NCBI RefSeq assembly: GCF_900129505.1
Contig: NZ_LT670818.1
Coordinates: 3,753,001-3,817,000 of the forward strand
Direction of reading: 5' to 3'
Length of the DNA: 64,000 bases
Source: Bradyrhizobium erythrophlei
GTDB taxonomy: Bacteria; Pseudomonadota; Alphaproteobacteria; Rhizobiales; Xanthobacteraceae
Below the pieces are notes generated by a model. That model saw only the letters and a program-made list of their open reading frames with translations. It made no database searches and was not told the origin of the DNA. This document shows, piece after piece, positions 29,674 to 38,641 of the stretch; position 1 is the first letter of the stretch, and every line of letters starts with the position of its first letter. A program made the position numbers and the translations under genes.

Positions 29674-30478
29674 CACCGGCATCAGGCGCGACGATCTGAT
29701 GAATCGCGACGCCGCCCTGCTGAGGGAAACCGTGCAGGAGGCCGGCGCGCTGGCGCTGTCGCTGTTTCGCACCGAACTGAAGAACTGGACCAAGGGCGCG
29801 TCGTCGCCGGTGTCGGAAGCCGATATCGCGGTCAACGACCTGCTGGAGCAGCGGTTGCGCTCCGCCACGCCGGGTTATGGCTGGCTGTCGGAAGAAAGCG
29901 CCCACGACGACAAGCGGCTTGGGAAACGGCTGGTTTGGATCGTCGATCCGATCGACGGCACCCGCGGCTATCTCGCCGGCCGCGAAGACTGGTGCGTGAG
30001 CGTGGCGCTGGTCGAGGATGCGTCGCCGGTGCTTGCCGCCGTATTCGCGCCGGCCAGCGGGGAATTCTTCTTTGCCGCGCGCGGACGAGGGGCTACGCGC
30101 AACAATGTCCCGGTTTATGCCACATCGGGCACCGAACTGGATTTTTCGCGGCTGGCCGGGCCGAAGCCGCTGGTCGAGCGACTCAACCGGTCGCCGGGCG
30201 AAATTACCCTGCACCCGCGAATCGGTTCGCTGGCGCTTCGGCTGTGCCGGGTCGCGCAAGGCAGCCTGGATGCCGCTTTTGCCGGCGGTCAAAGCCGCGA
30301 TTGGGACCTTGCCGCGGCCAATTTGATCGTGCAGGAAGCGAATGGTAACATGACCGCGCTCTCGGGGGATCCGATCCTCTACAATCGCCGGGAAGTGGCG
30401 CATGGGGTGCTGGTGGCAGCGGGACGGGATCGTCATGGACGCATCGTCGAGCATTTTCGAAGCCATCCGTTGCCCTGA
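29660..30478 (+). CDS. Inositol-monophosphatase-superfamily phosphatase (CysQ-like 3'(2'),5'-bisphosphate nucleotidase)
   Basis: 272 residues. Metal-binding motifs: WIVDPIDGTRGYL near residue 92 and RDWDLAAANLIVQEANG near 213, plus the upstream Glu in WLSEESAHDD. CysQ removes the 3'-phosphate from PAP/PAPS, which recycles the sulfate-activation by-product; related members act on inositol phosphates. The start is TTG 29660, with GAGGGA upstream, overlapping the pmbA stop; ATG 29699 is the alternative. The following gene is 90 bases away on the same strand. Confidence 0.85.
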   Translation: MADVSTGIRRDDLMNRDAALLRETVQEAGALALSLFRTELKNWTKGASSPVSEADIAVNDLLEQRLRSATPGYGWLSEESAHDDKRLGKRLVWIVDPIDGTRGYLAGREDWCVSVALVEDASPVLAAVFAPASGEFFFAARGRGATRNNVPVYATSGTELDFSRLAGPKPLVERLNRSPGEITLHPRIGSLALRLCRVAQGSLDAAFAGGQSRDWDLAAANLIVQEANGNMTALSGDPILYNRREVAHGVLVAAGRDRHGRIVEHFRSHPLP

Positions 30479-30568
30479 ACGCGTACCCTGAGCGTCTTTG
30501 GAACCCTGAGCGGCTTTGGACTTGCGTCGGAAACCTGCCTGCCGGGCACCACATTGGGAAAAGGAATC

Positions 30569-30814
30569 ATGCCAGATAGTGCCCAGCAATTGCTGCATCT
30601 CGTCATCGGAGGCGAACTGACCGACCTCACGGGCACGACCTTCAGGGATCTCGATAAAGTCGAGGTCGTCGGCGTCTACCCCAATTACGCCACCGCTTAC
30701 ACGGCCTGGAAGGCCAAGGCGCAGCAGACCGTCGACAACGCCCACATGCGCTATTTCATCGTCCACCTCCATCGGCTGCTCGACCCGGGTCACGACACGA
30801 AGCCTGCCAGTTGA
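30569..30814 (+). CDS. DUF4170 domain-containing protein
   Basis: 81 residues, the normal size of this alphaproteobacterial family (HLVIGGELTDLTGTTFRDLD, VEVVGVYPNYATAYTAWKAK). Start ATG 30569 follows AAGGAA; five upstream codons are open but unlikely to be used. Its stop overlaps the start of the acyltransferase gene as TTGA. Function unknown; its constant position before waaA-lpxK suggests an envelope-related role. Confidence 0.85.
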   Translation: MPDSAQQLLHLVIGGELTDLTGTTFRDLDKVEVVGVYPNYATAYTAWKAKAQQTVDNAHMRYFIVHLHRLLDPGHDTKPAS

Positions 30815-31647
30815 AAAAGCTGCTTCGCAATGCGCTGCGCAGCAGCTGGGTCCAGCGCGCTGTGGGATTTCTCGCGGCCGAGTATCTGCGGCTGGTCTGG
30901 CTGACCAACAGATTCAGTTTCGATCCGGCCAACGTCTATGACATCGTCGAGCCGCAGATGCCGGCGATCTTTGCGTTCTGGCACGGCCAGCATTTCCTGA
31001 CGCCGTTCATCAAGACCAAGGAGAGCCATCTCGCCAAGGTGCTGATCTCGCGGCACCGCGACGGCGAGTTCAACGCCATCGCCGCCGAACGGCTCGGCAT
31101 CGGCACCATCCGTGGCTCCGGCGATCATGGCGGCGCGTTTCACCGCAAGGGCGGGGTCGGCGCGTTCAGGGAGATGGTGCAGGCGCTCGCGGAGGGCTAT
31201 AACGTCGCCTCGACCGCGGATGTGCCGAAGCGCGCACGCGTCGCGGGGATGGGCATCATCATGCTGGCGCGGGAATCCGGACGGCCGATCATGCCCTTCG
31301 CCATGGCGACCAGCCGATTCGTCCGGTTGCGCAATTGGGACAGCACCACCATCAATTTGCCATTCGGGCGAGGCGCATTGGTGGGAATCGCACCGGTTCA
31401 CGTGCCGCCGGACGCCGACGCCGAGACCATGGAAAGATTGCGCCTGCAGCTGGAGGCCTATTTGAACGAGGCGACCCGTCTCGCCTACGAGAAGCTTGGG
31501 CGGGCGGAGGCAGGTCCCTCGAAGGCAAGCCCTGCGAAGGCAAGTCCTGCGAAGGCAAGTCCTTCGAACGCAAGCCTGCCGACGAACAGCCTTCCGGAGA
31601 AAAGCCTCTCGGAGAAAAGCCTTCCGGAGAACAAGAGCCTTGGCTAA
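30811..31647 (+). CDS. DUF374 lysophospholipid-acyltransferase-like protein
   Basis: 278 residues. After a hydrophobic N-terminal segment, the acyltransferase-like motif appears as FAFWHGQHF, with later VLISRHRDGE and ADVPKRARVAGMGIIMLA. DUF374 proteins sit beside waaA and lpxK in many alphaproteobacteria and are thought to acylate lipid A-related lipids at the inner membrane; this is not proven here. Start TTG 30811 overlaps the DUF4170 stop. The last 40 or so residues are degenerate pentapeptide repeats (AKASP, PEKSL), encoded by 15-bp DNA repeats. The gene overlaps waaA by 8 bases. Confidence 0.82.
   Translation: MKKLLRNALRSSWVQRAVGFLAAEYLRLVWLTNRFSFDPANVYDIVEPQMPAIFAFWHGQHFLTPFIKTKESHLAKVLISRHRDGEFNAIAAERLGIGTIRGSGDHGGAFHRKGGVGAFREMVQALAEGYNVASTADVPKRARVAGMGIIMLARESGRPIMPFAMATSRFVRLRNWDSTTINLPFGRGALVGIAPVHVPPDADAETMERLRLQLEAYLNEATRLAYEKLGRAEAGPSKASPAKASPAKASPSNASLPTNSLPEKSLSEKSLPENKSLG
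31518..31640. repeat. 15-bp tandem repeats in the 3' end of the DUF374 gene
   Basis: About eight degenerate 15-base units encode pentapeptides, from SKASP and AKASP to PEKSL and SEKSL. The third and second units are nearly identical at DNA level. The array ends exactly at the waaA start, so its length sets the sequence just upstream of waaA. Confidence 0.85.
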
Positions 31648-32944
31648 CTCCCTGCCGATGACGCTGCGCGTCTATCAGAAGCTGTCGTCCGCGGTGGTGC
31701 CGCTGGCGCCGGCGCTGATCAAGCGGCGGCTGAAACAGGGCAAGGAGGATCCGGAGCGGATCGGCGAGCGCCGCGGCATGAGCCGGGACGTCAGGCCGCA
31801 TGGGCCTTTGGTGTGGATCCACGGCGCCAGCGTCGGCGAGGTGCTGGCCGCGGCGGCTTTGATCGAAAAGCTGCGCGCACTCAACATCCGCATCCTCCTG
31901 ACGTCGGGTACCGTGACCTCGGCCGCGATCGTCGCCAAGCGGTTTCCCGCCGACATCATCCATCAGTACGTGCCTTACGATTCGCCGCGCTACGTGGCGC
32001 GCTTTCTCGATCACTGGCGGCCTTCTCTGGCGCTGTTCATCGAATCCGATCTGTGGCCCAATCTGATCCTGTCGAGCGCGGCGCGGCGGCTGCCGATGGT
32101 GCTGATCAACGGCAGGATGTCGCATCGCTCGTTCCCGCGCTGGCGCAGGGTTGCCGACACGATCTCCGCGCTGCTCGGCCGGTTCGACGTCTGCCTCGCG
32201 CAGTCGCGGGTGGATGCCGAGCGCTTCACCGCGCTGGGCAGCCGCAACGTCGTGACCACGGGCAATCTGAAGCTCGATGTGCCGGCGCCGCCGGCCGATG
32301 CCGCCAGGCTGGAGCGGTTGACGGCGCTGACCCGCGGCCGCCCGATCATCGTAGCGGCATCGACCCATCCCGGCGAGGAGGACATCCTGCTCGAAGCGCA
32401 CCGGGCGCTGGCGGGATTCTTCCCGCAGCTCTTGACCGTGATCGTGCCGCGGCATCCCGGTCGCGGCGAAGCGATCGCCCGCACCGTCGCGGCTTCCGGC
32501 CTGCAGGTGGCGTTGCGCTCGCGCGAGGGACTGCCGACGGCGGCTTGCGAGATTTATGTCGCGGACACCATGGGCGAACTGGGATTGTTCTATCGGCTGG
32601 CGCCAATCGTGTTCATGGGCGGATCGCTGGTCGAACATGGCGGGCAGAATCCGATCGAGGCGATCAAGCTCGGCGCCTCGATCGTGCACGGCCCTCACGT
32701 CTTCAATTTCACCGATGTCTACGAGGCGCTCGACAGCGCGGGCGGCGCGCGGCGGGCCGAGACGCTGGAAGCGCTGGTGAAACAGCTCGGCCAGTTGCTG
32801 GGCGACCCTGTGGCGCGCGAATCCTCGCTGGCCGCCTCGGAGCGCGTCGTCGAACAACTCGGCGGCGCGCTCGACCGTACGCTGGCCGCGCTCGAGCCGT
32901 ATCTGTTGCAGCTGCGGATCGAAATGGGAGCGGCGAATGCGTGA
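31640..32944 (+). CDS. waaA: 3-deoxy-D-manno-octulosonic acid (Kdo) transferase
   Basis: 434 residues of the GT30 family; transfers Kdo from CMP-Kdo to lipid IVA in the inner membrane. N-terminal motif ERIGERRG includes the catalytic Glu region, with GPLVWIHGASVGEVLAA, IESDLWPNLI and the C-terminal FMGGSLVEHGGQNPIEAI. Start TTG 31640 gives the opening ANSLPMTLRVYQKL, and GGAG lies ten bases upstream; ATG 31658 has no site. It overlaps both neighbours by 8 bases, so translation of the three genes is tightly coupled. Confidence 0.95.
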   Translation: MANSLPMTLRVYQKLSSAVVPLAPALIKRRLKQGKEDPERIGERRGMSRDVRPHGPLVWIHGASVGEVLAAAALIEKLRALNIRILLTSGTVTSAAIVAKRFPADIIHQYVPYDSPRYVARFLDHWRPSLALFIESDLWPNLILSSAARRLPMVLINGRMSHRSFPRWRRVADTISALLGRFDVCLAQSRVDAERFTALGSRNVVTTGNLKLDVPAPPADAARLERLTALTRGRPIIVAASTHPGEEDILLEAHRALAGFFPQLLTVIVPRHPGRGEAIARTVAASGLQVALRSREGLPTAACEIYVADTMGELGLFYRLAPIVFMGGSLVEHGGQNPIEAIKLGASIVHGPHVFNFTDVYEALDSAGGARRAETLEALVKQLGQLLGDPVARESSLAASERVVEQLGGALDRTLAALEPYLLQLRIEMGAANA

Positions 32945-33953
32945 GCCGGCCTTCTGGCACCGGCCGCCGTCGCTGTTATCCTCGTTACTGATGCCGCTCG
33001 GCGCGCTCTATGGCCTGGTCACCGCACAGCGCATGCAAAGCGAGGGACTTGAGGCCGGCATTCCCGTGATCTGCGTCGGCAATTATCACGTCGGCGGCGC
33101 CGGCAAGACGCCTGCGGTGCTGGCGCTGACCAAGCTGCTGCGCGATCTCGGCGAGACGCCGGTCGTGCTCAGCCGCGGTTACGGCGGACGGTTGCGCGGC
33201 CCGGTCAGGGTCGATCCGGCGCGGCACCGCGCCGATGATGTCGGCGACGAACCGCTGATGCTGGCCCGCACGGTGCCGGTCATGGTCGCGCGCGATCGCA
33301 CCGATGGCGTCGCGCTGGCGAAGTCGCAAGGCGCGACCGTGATCCTGATGGACGATGGTTTCCAGAATGCGTCGATTGCCAAGGACGCCTCCCTGATCGT
33401 GATCGACGGCGAGCGCGGTCTCGGCAACGGCCGCGTCTTCCCGGCGGGCCCGCTGCGCGCGCCGCTCTCGCCCCAGCTTGCCCGCACCGACGCACTGATC
33501 GTCATCGGCGATGGATCCGCGGCCGCGCCCGTCGCCGCCGCCGTCGCCGCGGCAGGCAAGCCGGTGCTGTCGGCGCAGCTTCGTCCCGACGCGGCGTCGG
33601 TCACCTCGCTGCGCGGCAAGCGCGTGCTGGCCTTTGCCGGGATCGGCGACCCCAACCGGTTCTTCAGGACGCTGCGGGCCTGCGGGCTGGAGGTGGTGCG
33701 GCAACGCGCCTTTGACGATCATCATCCGTTTTCGGAAAGCGAGATCGCCGAATTGATCGCGCAGGCGAGAGGCGATGCGCTGACGTTGGTGACGACGGAA
33801 AAGGATCTGGTCCGGCTGCGCGACGTCGCAGGGGCGCAAGCTATCGTGGCGTTCCCGGTGACGCTCGAGTTCGCCGACCCCGTGCAGCTACGGAAGTTTA
33901 TCGCCGGCCGGCTGTTTCAGGCCCGCGAAAAGAATTTTCGCACGAACAGCTGA
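32937..33953 (+). CDS. lpxK: Tetraacyldisaccharide 4'-kinase
   Basis: A 338-residue membrane-associated kinase that phosphorylates the 4' position of the lipid A precursor. The N-terminal hydrophobic helix (LLMPLGALYGLVTA) is followed by the P-loop VGGAGKTP near residue 53, with the conserved LSRGYGGRLRG and DDGFQN. Start ATG 32937 has GGGAG six bases upstream and overlaps waaA by 8 bases. Last gene of the lipid A operon, followed by hairpin repeats. Confidence 0.96.
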   Translation: MREPAFWHRPPSLLSSLLMPLGALYGLVTAQRMQSEGLEAGIPVICVGNYHVGGAGKTPAVLALTKLLRDLGETPVVLSRGYGGRLRGPVRVDPARHRADDVGDEPLMLARTVPVMVARDRTDGVALAKSQGATVILMDDGFQNASIAKDASLIVIDGERGLGNGRVFPAGPLRAPLSPQLARTDALIVIGDGSAAAPVAAAVAAAGKPVLSAQLRPDAASVTSLRGKRVLAFAGIGDPNRFFRTLRACGLEVVRQRAFDDHHPFSESEIAELIAQARGDALTLVTTEKDLVRLRDVAGAQAIVAFPVTLEFADPVQLRKFIAGRLFQAREKNFRTNS

Positions 33954-33960
33954 CACGTAA

Positions 33961-34053
33961 GGTGGGCAAAGGCGCATTTGCGCCGTGCCCACCATTGGCC
34001 AGATCAAGATAGACCGGACGTCATTTGGTGGGCACGCTGACGCTTTGCTCACC
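33961..34053. repeat. Two GTGGGCA-type hairpin repeats after lpxK
   Basis: Hairpin one, 33961-33993, has outer arms GGTGGGCA/TGCCCACC and inner arms GGCGC/GCGCC. Hairpin two, 34027-34053, has imperfect arms GGTGGGCACGC/GCTTTGCTCACC. Similar GGTGGGCA palindromes are, from memory, scattered through Bradyrhizobium intergenic regions. They separate convergent lpxK and the DUF2093 gene and may help end transcription. Confidence 0.7.
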
Positions 34054-34072
34054 CTACGATCCGCGCCTGACG

Positions 34073-34294
34073 TTACGCCTTCAGCGCCCTCGGAAAATGC
34101 CGCTGCAGCACCGCGCTCGGGATGGCATAGGCCTCCTGCAGGTCGACGCTCCAGTATTTCAACTCGTCGAGCGGGATCCGCGCATCGGTCACGGCGCAGC
34201 GCACATAGGTCCCGGGCGAGATCACGCGGAAATCGCCATCCAGATATTGCACCTGCGCTTCGCCATTGCCCGAGGGGCCGAATTTATTGAGCAC
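34073..34294 (-). CDS. DUF2093 domain-containing protein
   Basis: 73 residues, the standard size. The segment AQVQYLDGDFRVISPGTYVRCAVT and IPLDELKYWSVDLQEAY is the DUF2093 signature seen across Rhizobiales. No signal peptide or membrane segment, so cytosolic. Its role is unknown. It converges on lpxK across the GTGGGCA hairpins. Confidence 0.88.
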   Translation of the reverse strand: MLNKFGPSGNGEAQVQYLDGDFRVISPGTYVRCAVTDARIPLDELKYWSVDLQEAYAIPSAVLQRHFPRALKA

Positions 34295-34488
34295 GGTTGA
34301 AGTCTCCGACCAGTTCCCGGCCGCCGGGGCCGGGCTGAATATTTTTTCGCAAACTGCGATTTATCATAAATAGGTCATGTTGTCCGCCGGTTAAACCCAC
34401 CGATTTGTGATGAAATTTCGCTTCCTGCGCATGCTAGCCTTGCGGCGGTGGGGCGCTTTCATTAAGCATCATCGCGACCGGCAACGAA

Positions 34489-35325
34489 ATGCGCCTTCTG
34501 TCAGCGATCATATTCCCGGCGCTTTTTGCCGTGGCTTTTGCCGCGGATGCGGCGCCATTGGCTGCCCCGCACCAGGTCGATATCCCCTCCGGCCACAGCA
34601 TATTGCACGCGCAGCTCTACAAGCCCGAGGGCCAGGGCCCTTTTCCGGTGGTGATCGCGCTGCATGGCTGCGGCGGATTGGCCGGCCGGTCGGAGCCGGT
34701 GCAGCCCCGCTATCGTGATTGGGCCGAGCAATTGATCCGGGACGGTCACGCGGTGCTGCTGCCGGACAGCTACGGCTCGCGCGAACTCGGCCCGCAATGC
34801 CGCGCCAATGAACACAAGGTTCACGCCCGCCGCGAGCGGGTCGAGGATATCATGGCATCCCGGCAATGGCTGGTGGAGCAGCCCTGGGCGGCGCACGACC
34901 GCATCAGCCTGCTTGGATGGGCGAACGGCGCCAGCGCATTGTTGTGGGCGGTGCGTCCGCAACTGTCATCACACAGCGTCGAACCCGATTTCCGCTCGGC
35001 GATCGCCTTCTATCCGGACTGCCGCATTTCGGCGGGCCTGGGATGGAGCGCACGGGTTCCGACGCTGCTCCTGATCGGCGCCAAGGACGACGTCAGTTCG
35101 CCGCCGGCCTGCCGCCAGATGATCGACGGAGCGCACGGACGCAGCGCGCTGGCGCGGATCGTGGTCTATCCCGGCGCCTATCACGATTTCGACCGGGCGA
35201 ATCTTCCGCCGCACGCCATTGCCGGCAGCGCTGACGCGACGGTGCCGGAGCACGGCTATCTCGGCACCGATCCCGAGGCCCGCGCCGATTCGCAAAAGCG
35301 CGTCGCCGAATGGCTGGCGCGGTGA
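34489..35325 (+). CDS. Secreted dienelactone-hydrolase-like protein with Ala at the nucleophile position
   Basis: 278 residues with a signal peptide (residues 1-22, cleavage ADAAPL). The alpha/beta hydrolase fold is clear: oxyanion region IALHGCGGL, Asp in LIGAKDDVSSP and His in VYPGAYHDFD. The nucleophile elbow, however, reads LLGWANGAS: residue 145 is Ala (codon GCG at 34921-34923) where the family has Ser or Cys (as in GWSNGG). So it may be catalytically dead or use another residue. Start ATG 34489 follows a weak site; monocistronic. Confidence 0.82.
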   Translation: MRLLSAIIFPALFAVAFAADAAPLAAPHQVDIPSGHSILHAQLYKPEGQGPFPVVIALHGCGGLAGRSEPVQPRYRDWAEQLIRDGHAVLLPDSYGSRELGPQCRANEHKVHARRERVEDIMASRQWLVEQPWAAHDRISLLGWANGASALLWAVRPQLSSHSVEPDFRSAIAFYPDCRISAGLGWSARVPTLLLIGAKDDVSSPPACRQMIDGAHGRSALARIVVYPGAYHDFDRANLPPHAIAGSADATVPEHGYLGTDPEARADSQKRVAEWLAR

Positions 35326-35332
35326 GTAGTCT

Positions 35333-36943
35333 CTAAAACAAGCTGCCCTGATCGACCGGTTTTGCAGTGCGCTTGGGCGCGGCGGGCTTCGGCTCGTCCG
35401 AGGCCGGCTTCGCCGGACCCTTTGCCGCCGGGCGGTCCGCATCCGCGGTGGCCGCGACGCGTCCGTCGGAAAATTCCAGATCGAGCCGCGCCCCCGGTCC
35501 GACGCCGGCGGCGGCGCGCACGGCGCGGCCCTGCTCGTCGCGCACCAGGGCAAAGCCGCGCGCCAGCACGCTGCGATAGGACAGGGCTCCCAAAAGCTGC
35601 CCGCTATGGGCGACTCGCGCCTGCAGGCGCTGGGTTGCGGTTGCGAGCGCGCGCCGCGCCCGCTCGGCCAGGCGAGCCACGCGCTCGCGGTCGCGCGCGA
35701 TGGCATTGCGCTGCGCCTGGGCGTTGGCGAGTTTTGAGGCCTTCAGCCGGATCTCCAATCCAGAGAAGCGGTCGCGGCGGTTGCGCAGCAGCGTCCGCGC
35801 CGAATGCGTCATGCGCTCGCCGGAGACGGTCAGCCGATGCCGCGCTTGCGTCAGCTGCCCGCGCAACACCCGCACGGTGAGCCGGGCGCTGACGCCGGCG
35901 AAATGGCGAAAATGCAGATGCGTATTGGCTTTCAGCGCACGCGGCAGCGAGGCGCTGGCACCATCCAGCCGCTGCCGCGGGATCGCCAGCAGTTCGCCCG
36001 CGGCGGGCAAGGCGCGGGCGGCCGCGCGCAGCTCGCTGCGGCGGCCTTCCTGGGCGCGCTGCCAGCACAGCATCGCGCGCCGCGCCATCGCGGTGACTTC
36101 GACGAACAGTTCGCTGCGCACGGGGACCGCCATTTCGGCGGCGGCTGTCGGCGTCGGCGCGCGCTTGTCGGCGGCGAAATCGATCAGCGTGATGTCGGTC
36201 TCGTGGCCAACCGCCGAGATCAGCGGAATCATGCTTTCCGCCGCCGCGCGGACCACGATCTCCTCGTTGAACGACCACAGATCTTCCAGCGAGCCGCCGC
36301 CGCGCGCGACGATCAGAAGATCGGGGCGCGGAATCCTGCCGCCTGCCGGCAGCGCATTGAAACCGCGGATGGCGGCGGCGACCTGTTCGGCCGAGCCTTC
36401 GCCCTGCACCTTGACCGGCCACACCAGCACGCGGCGCGGAAAGCGGTCTTCCAGCCGGTGCAGGATGTCGCGGATCACCGCACCTGTCGGCGAGGTGACG
36501 ACGCCGATCACCTCCGGCAGCCACGGCAGCAGCTGCTTGCGCGCCTCGTCGAACAACCCTTCGGCGGCGAGCTTCTTCTTGCGCTCTTCCATCAGCGCCA
36601 TCAGCGCGCCAACGCCGGCGGGCTCGATCGCCTCGATCACGATCTGGTATTTCGAGGAGCCGGGATAGGTGGTGAGCTTGCCGGTGGCGATGACCTCGAG
36701 GCCCTCCTGCGGCTTGAAGCGCATCCGGCTATGGACGCCCTTCCAGATCACCGCCTCGATCTTGGCGCTCTCGTCCTTCAGCGCGAAATAGCAATGGCCG
36801 GACGAATGCGGCCCGCGGAAGCCCGAGATTTCGCCGCGCACCCGGACATGCCCATAGGCATCCTCCACCGTCCGCTTCAGCGCGGAGGAGAGTTCGGACA
36901 CCGTGAATTCCGGTGCGTTGATCAGGGCTTCGAGGGCGGCCAT
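35333..36943 (-). CDS. xseA: Exodeoxyribonuclease VII large subunit
   Basis: 536 residues from ATG 36943. The N-terminal OB-fold ([28 protein letters not shown]) is followed by the catalytic core with [19 protein letters not shown] and [18 protein letters not shown]. The C-terminal half is a long coiled region, then a Lys/Pro/Ala-rich tail ending KPVDQGSLF. With XseB it degrades single-stranded DNA from both ends. XseB is not in this window. A 20-codon upstream extension is open but lacks support. Confidence 0.95.
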   Translation of the reverse strand: MAALEALINAPEFTVSELSSALKRTVEDAYGHVRVRGEISGFRGPHSSGHCYFALKDESAKIEAVIWKGVHSRMRFKPQEGLEVIATGKLTTYPGSSKYQIVIEAIEPAGVGALMALMEERKKKLAAEGLFDEARKQLLPWLPEVIGVVTSPTGAVIRDILHRLEDRFPRRVLVWPVKVQGEGSAEQVAAAIRGFNALPAGGRIPRPDLLIVARGGGSLEDLWSFNEEIVVRAAAESMIPLISAVGHETDITLIDFAADKRAPTPTAAAEMAVPVRSELFVEVTAMARRAMLCWQRAQEGRRSELRAAARALPAAGELLAIPRQRLDGASASLPRALKANTHLHFRHFAGVSARLTVRVLRGQLTQARHRLTVSGERMTHSARTLLRNRRDRFSGLEIRLKASKLANAQAQRNAIARDRERVARLAERARRALATATQRLQARVAHSGQLLGALSYRSVLARGFALVRDEQGRAVRAAAGVGPGARLDLEFSDGRVAATADADRPAAKGPAKPASDEPKPAAPKRTAKPVDQGSLF

Positions 36944-37031
36944 CTCGGACAATCGATTCGCGGTTTTGGGACAGGGCCACAAGGTAGGGATTTTGGCCGG
37001 CACCGCAAATCGGCGCTTGCAGGCGTGTTTA

Positions 37032-37046
37032 CTCTGTATTACAGAG
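37032..37046. promoter_or_regulatory. Short perfect inverted repeat, possible TetR-type operator
   Basis: CTCTGT-ATT-ACAGAG, 42 bases before the start of the lipase-like hydrolase gene. Short palindromes of this size with such a core are typical TetR-family operators. No tetR gene is in the window; a small winged-helix regulator lies two genes downstream. Confidence 0.45.
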
Positions 37047-37087
37047 AACTCTGGAATTTTGGAGATTTCGCAAGGGAGGATTGCGTC

Positions 37088-38083
37088 ATGATCACCAGGA
37101 TGTTGTCAGTCGGCTTCAAGGCCGTTGTCTGGGGCCTTGCCGTGGTCGGTCTTGCTGGGTTGGCGTTGGCAGCGCTGATTGCCACGCCGCTGCGGCAGCC
37201 GCCGGAGCTGGTCTCGATCTCGGAGACGGCGCGGGCCGTCGATCGCAGTGGGATGCCGGGACTGGGCCGGTTTCACGCCCGCGACGGCATCGAACTGGCG
37301 TATCGACATTACCCGGCCCGCGCGCCGGCGACCGGGCAGGCCGCCGTCCTGGTGCACGGCTCATCGGGGTCGAGCGTCGCGGTCCACGCGCTGGCGAAGG
37401 GACTCGCCGAGGCCGGCGTCGAAACCTACGCGCCCGATATTCGCGGCCATGGCGCATCCGGCACCCGCGGCGATATCGTCTATATCGGGCAGCTCGAGGA
37501 CGATCTTGCGGATTTCGTCGCCGAGATTCGCAAGACTAATCCCACAGCACCACTGACCCTGCTGGGTCATTCGGCCGGTGGCGGTTTCGCGCTGCGGGTC
37601 GCAGGCTCCCCGATCCAGAACCTGTTTGTGCGCACGGTGATGCTCGCGCCCTATCTCGGCTACGACGCGCCATCCAGCCGCCGGGACTCGGGCGGCTGGG
37701 CCAACCCCGACATTCCACGTTTCCTCGCTCTTTCGGTGCTGCACCGCATCGGCATCCTCTGCTGCGAGTCATTGCCGACCATCGCTTTCGCCGTCCCTGC
37801 GAATACCAGCGCGATCCTGGCACCGACCTATTCCTATCGCCTGATGCGCAATTTCGGAGCCTCGCGCGATTATCGCGAGGATCTCGCCCGCGCCGGCAAG
37901 CCGGTCGCTGTAATCGCCGGCGCCGTCGACGAGTTGATGGTGCCCGACAGGTACAAGGATGCCGTCGGCGAACGTGCCCAGGTCAGACTGATTGACGGAG
38001 TCAATCACATGGGAATCGTCAGCGATCCCGCGGCGAGTTCCGCTATCGCCGAGGACGTAACAAAAACAGGGAACGGGTCATGA
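37088..38083 (+). CDS. Membrane-anchored alpha/beta hydrolase (serine lipase/lysophospholipase-like)
   Basis: 331 residues. One N-terminal hydrophobic helix (residues 10-32) could anchor the enzyme, facing the periplasm. The fold motifs are complete: oxyanion [10 protein letters not shown], nucleophile [12 protein letters not shown], acid in [10 protein letters not shown] and His in DGVNHMGIV. Likely acts on a lipid or ester, substrate unknown. Start ATG 37088 is fixed by GGAGGA seven bases upstream; the very long open frame upstream is antisense to xseA. The stop overlaps the next gene as ATGA. Confidence 0.85.
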   Translation: MITRMLSVGFKAVVWGLAVVGLAGLALAALIATPLRQPPELVSISETARAVDRSGMPGLGRFHARDGIELAYRHYPARAPATGQAAVLVHGSSGSSVAVHALAKGLAEAGVETYAPDIRGHGASGTRGDIVYIGQLEDDLADFVAEIRKTNPTAPLTLLGHSAGGGFALRVAGSPIQNLFVRTVMLAPYLGYDAPSSRRDSGGWANPDIPRFLALSVLHRIGILCCESLPTIAFAVPANTSAILAPTYSYRLMRNFGASRDYREDLARAGKPVAVIAGAVDELMVPDRYKDAVGERAQVRLIDGVNHMGIVSDPAASSAIAEDVTKTGNGS

Positions 38084-38637
38084 CGAGCATGGATTCAAGG
38101 GAAGCCTCCTCGGCGCTGTCGGACATCAACGATATCGCGCGCCGCGTTCGGCAATCGACGATCTACAATATTGCCAGCCTGATGTTGATCATGTGGGGCG
38201 CGCTGGTGTTCGCCGGCCACATCGTCGCTCATTTCTTTCCGCGGAGCGCGCTTCTCATCTGGCTTGCGGTGACCGTGCTTGGCAGCGCGGGTTGGTTCGC
38301 CATCAGTGCGTCGACGCGGGCGCGTACCGGCGTGCGGAGTTTCGATGCCCGTTTCTTCGCGGCGTTCCTGTTGTTCCTCGGTTTTGGCTATCTCTGGACG
38401 CTGGGCCTGGGGCATTTCACGCCACGCCAACTGGATACGTTCTGGCCGCTGTATTTCATGCTGGTTTACACGATCGCCGGATTGTGGATCGGGCCTGCCT
38501 TCGTCGCGATCGGGCTCGGCATCACCGCGCTGACCTTGGTCGGCTATTTTTTCGTCGGCGACTGGTTCCATTTGTGGATGGCCTTCGTCAATGGCGGCGG
38601 TTTGATGCTGGGCGGCCTCTGGATGCGGCGGAGCTGA
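38080..38637 (+). CDS. Integral membrane protein of unknown function
   Basis: 185 residues with about five hydrophobic helices after a short polar N-terminus (SALSDINDIARRVRQSTIYN). No known domain recognised. Translationally coupled to the preceding hydrolase by a 4-base overlap and followed 4 bases later by a small winged-helix regulator, so it belongs to a three-gene operon. It could be a partner or sensor in a lipid-related function; unproven. Confidence 0.75.
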   Translation: MTSMDSREASSALSDINDIARRVRQSTIYNIASLMLIMWGALVFAGHIVAHFFPRSALLIWLAVTVLGSAGWFAISASTRARTGVRSFDARFFAAFLLFLGFGYLWTLGLGHFTPRQLDTFWPLYFMLVYTIAGLWIGPAFVAIGLGITALTLVGYFFVGDWFHLWMAFVNGGGLMLGGLWMRRS

Positions 38638-38641
38638 CGCC

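Noticed and set aside
35804..37087. 428-codon N-terminal extension of the lipase-like hydrolase
   Set aside because: It is antisense to xseA. The hydrolase has a strong Shine-Dalgarno and a proper start at 37088.
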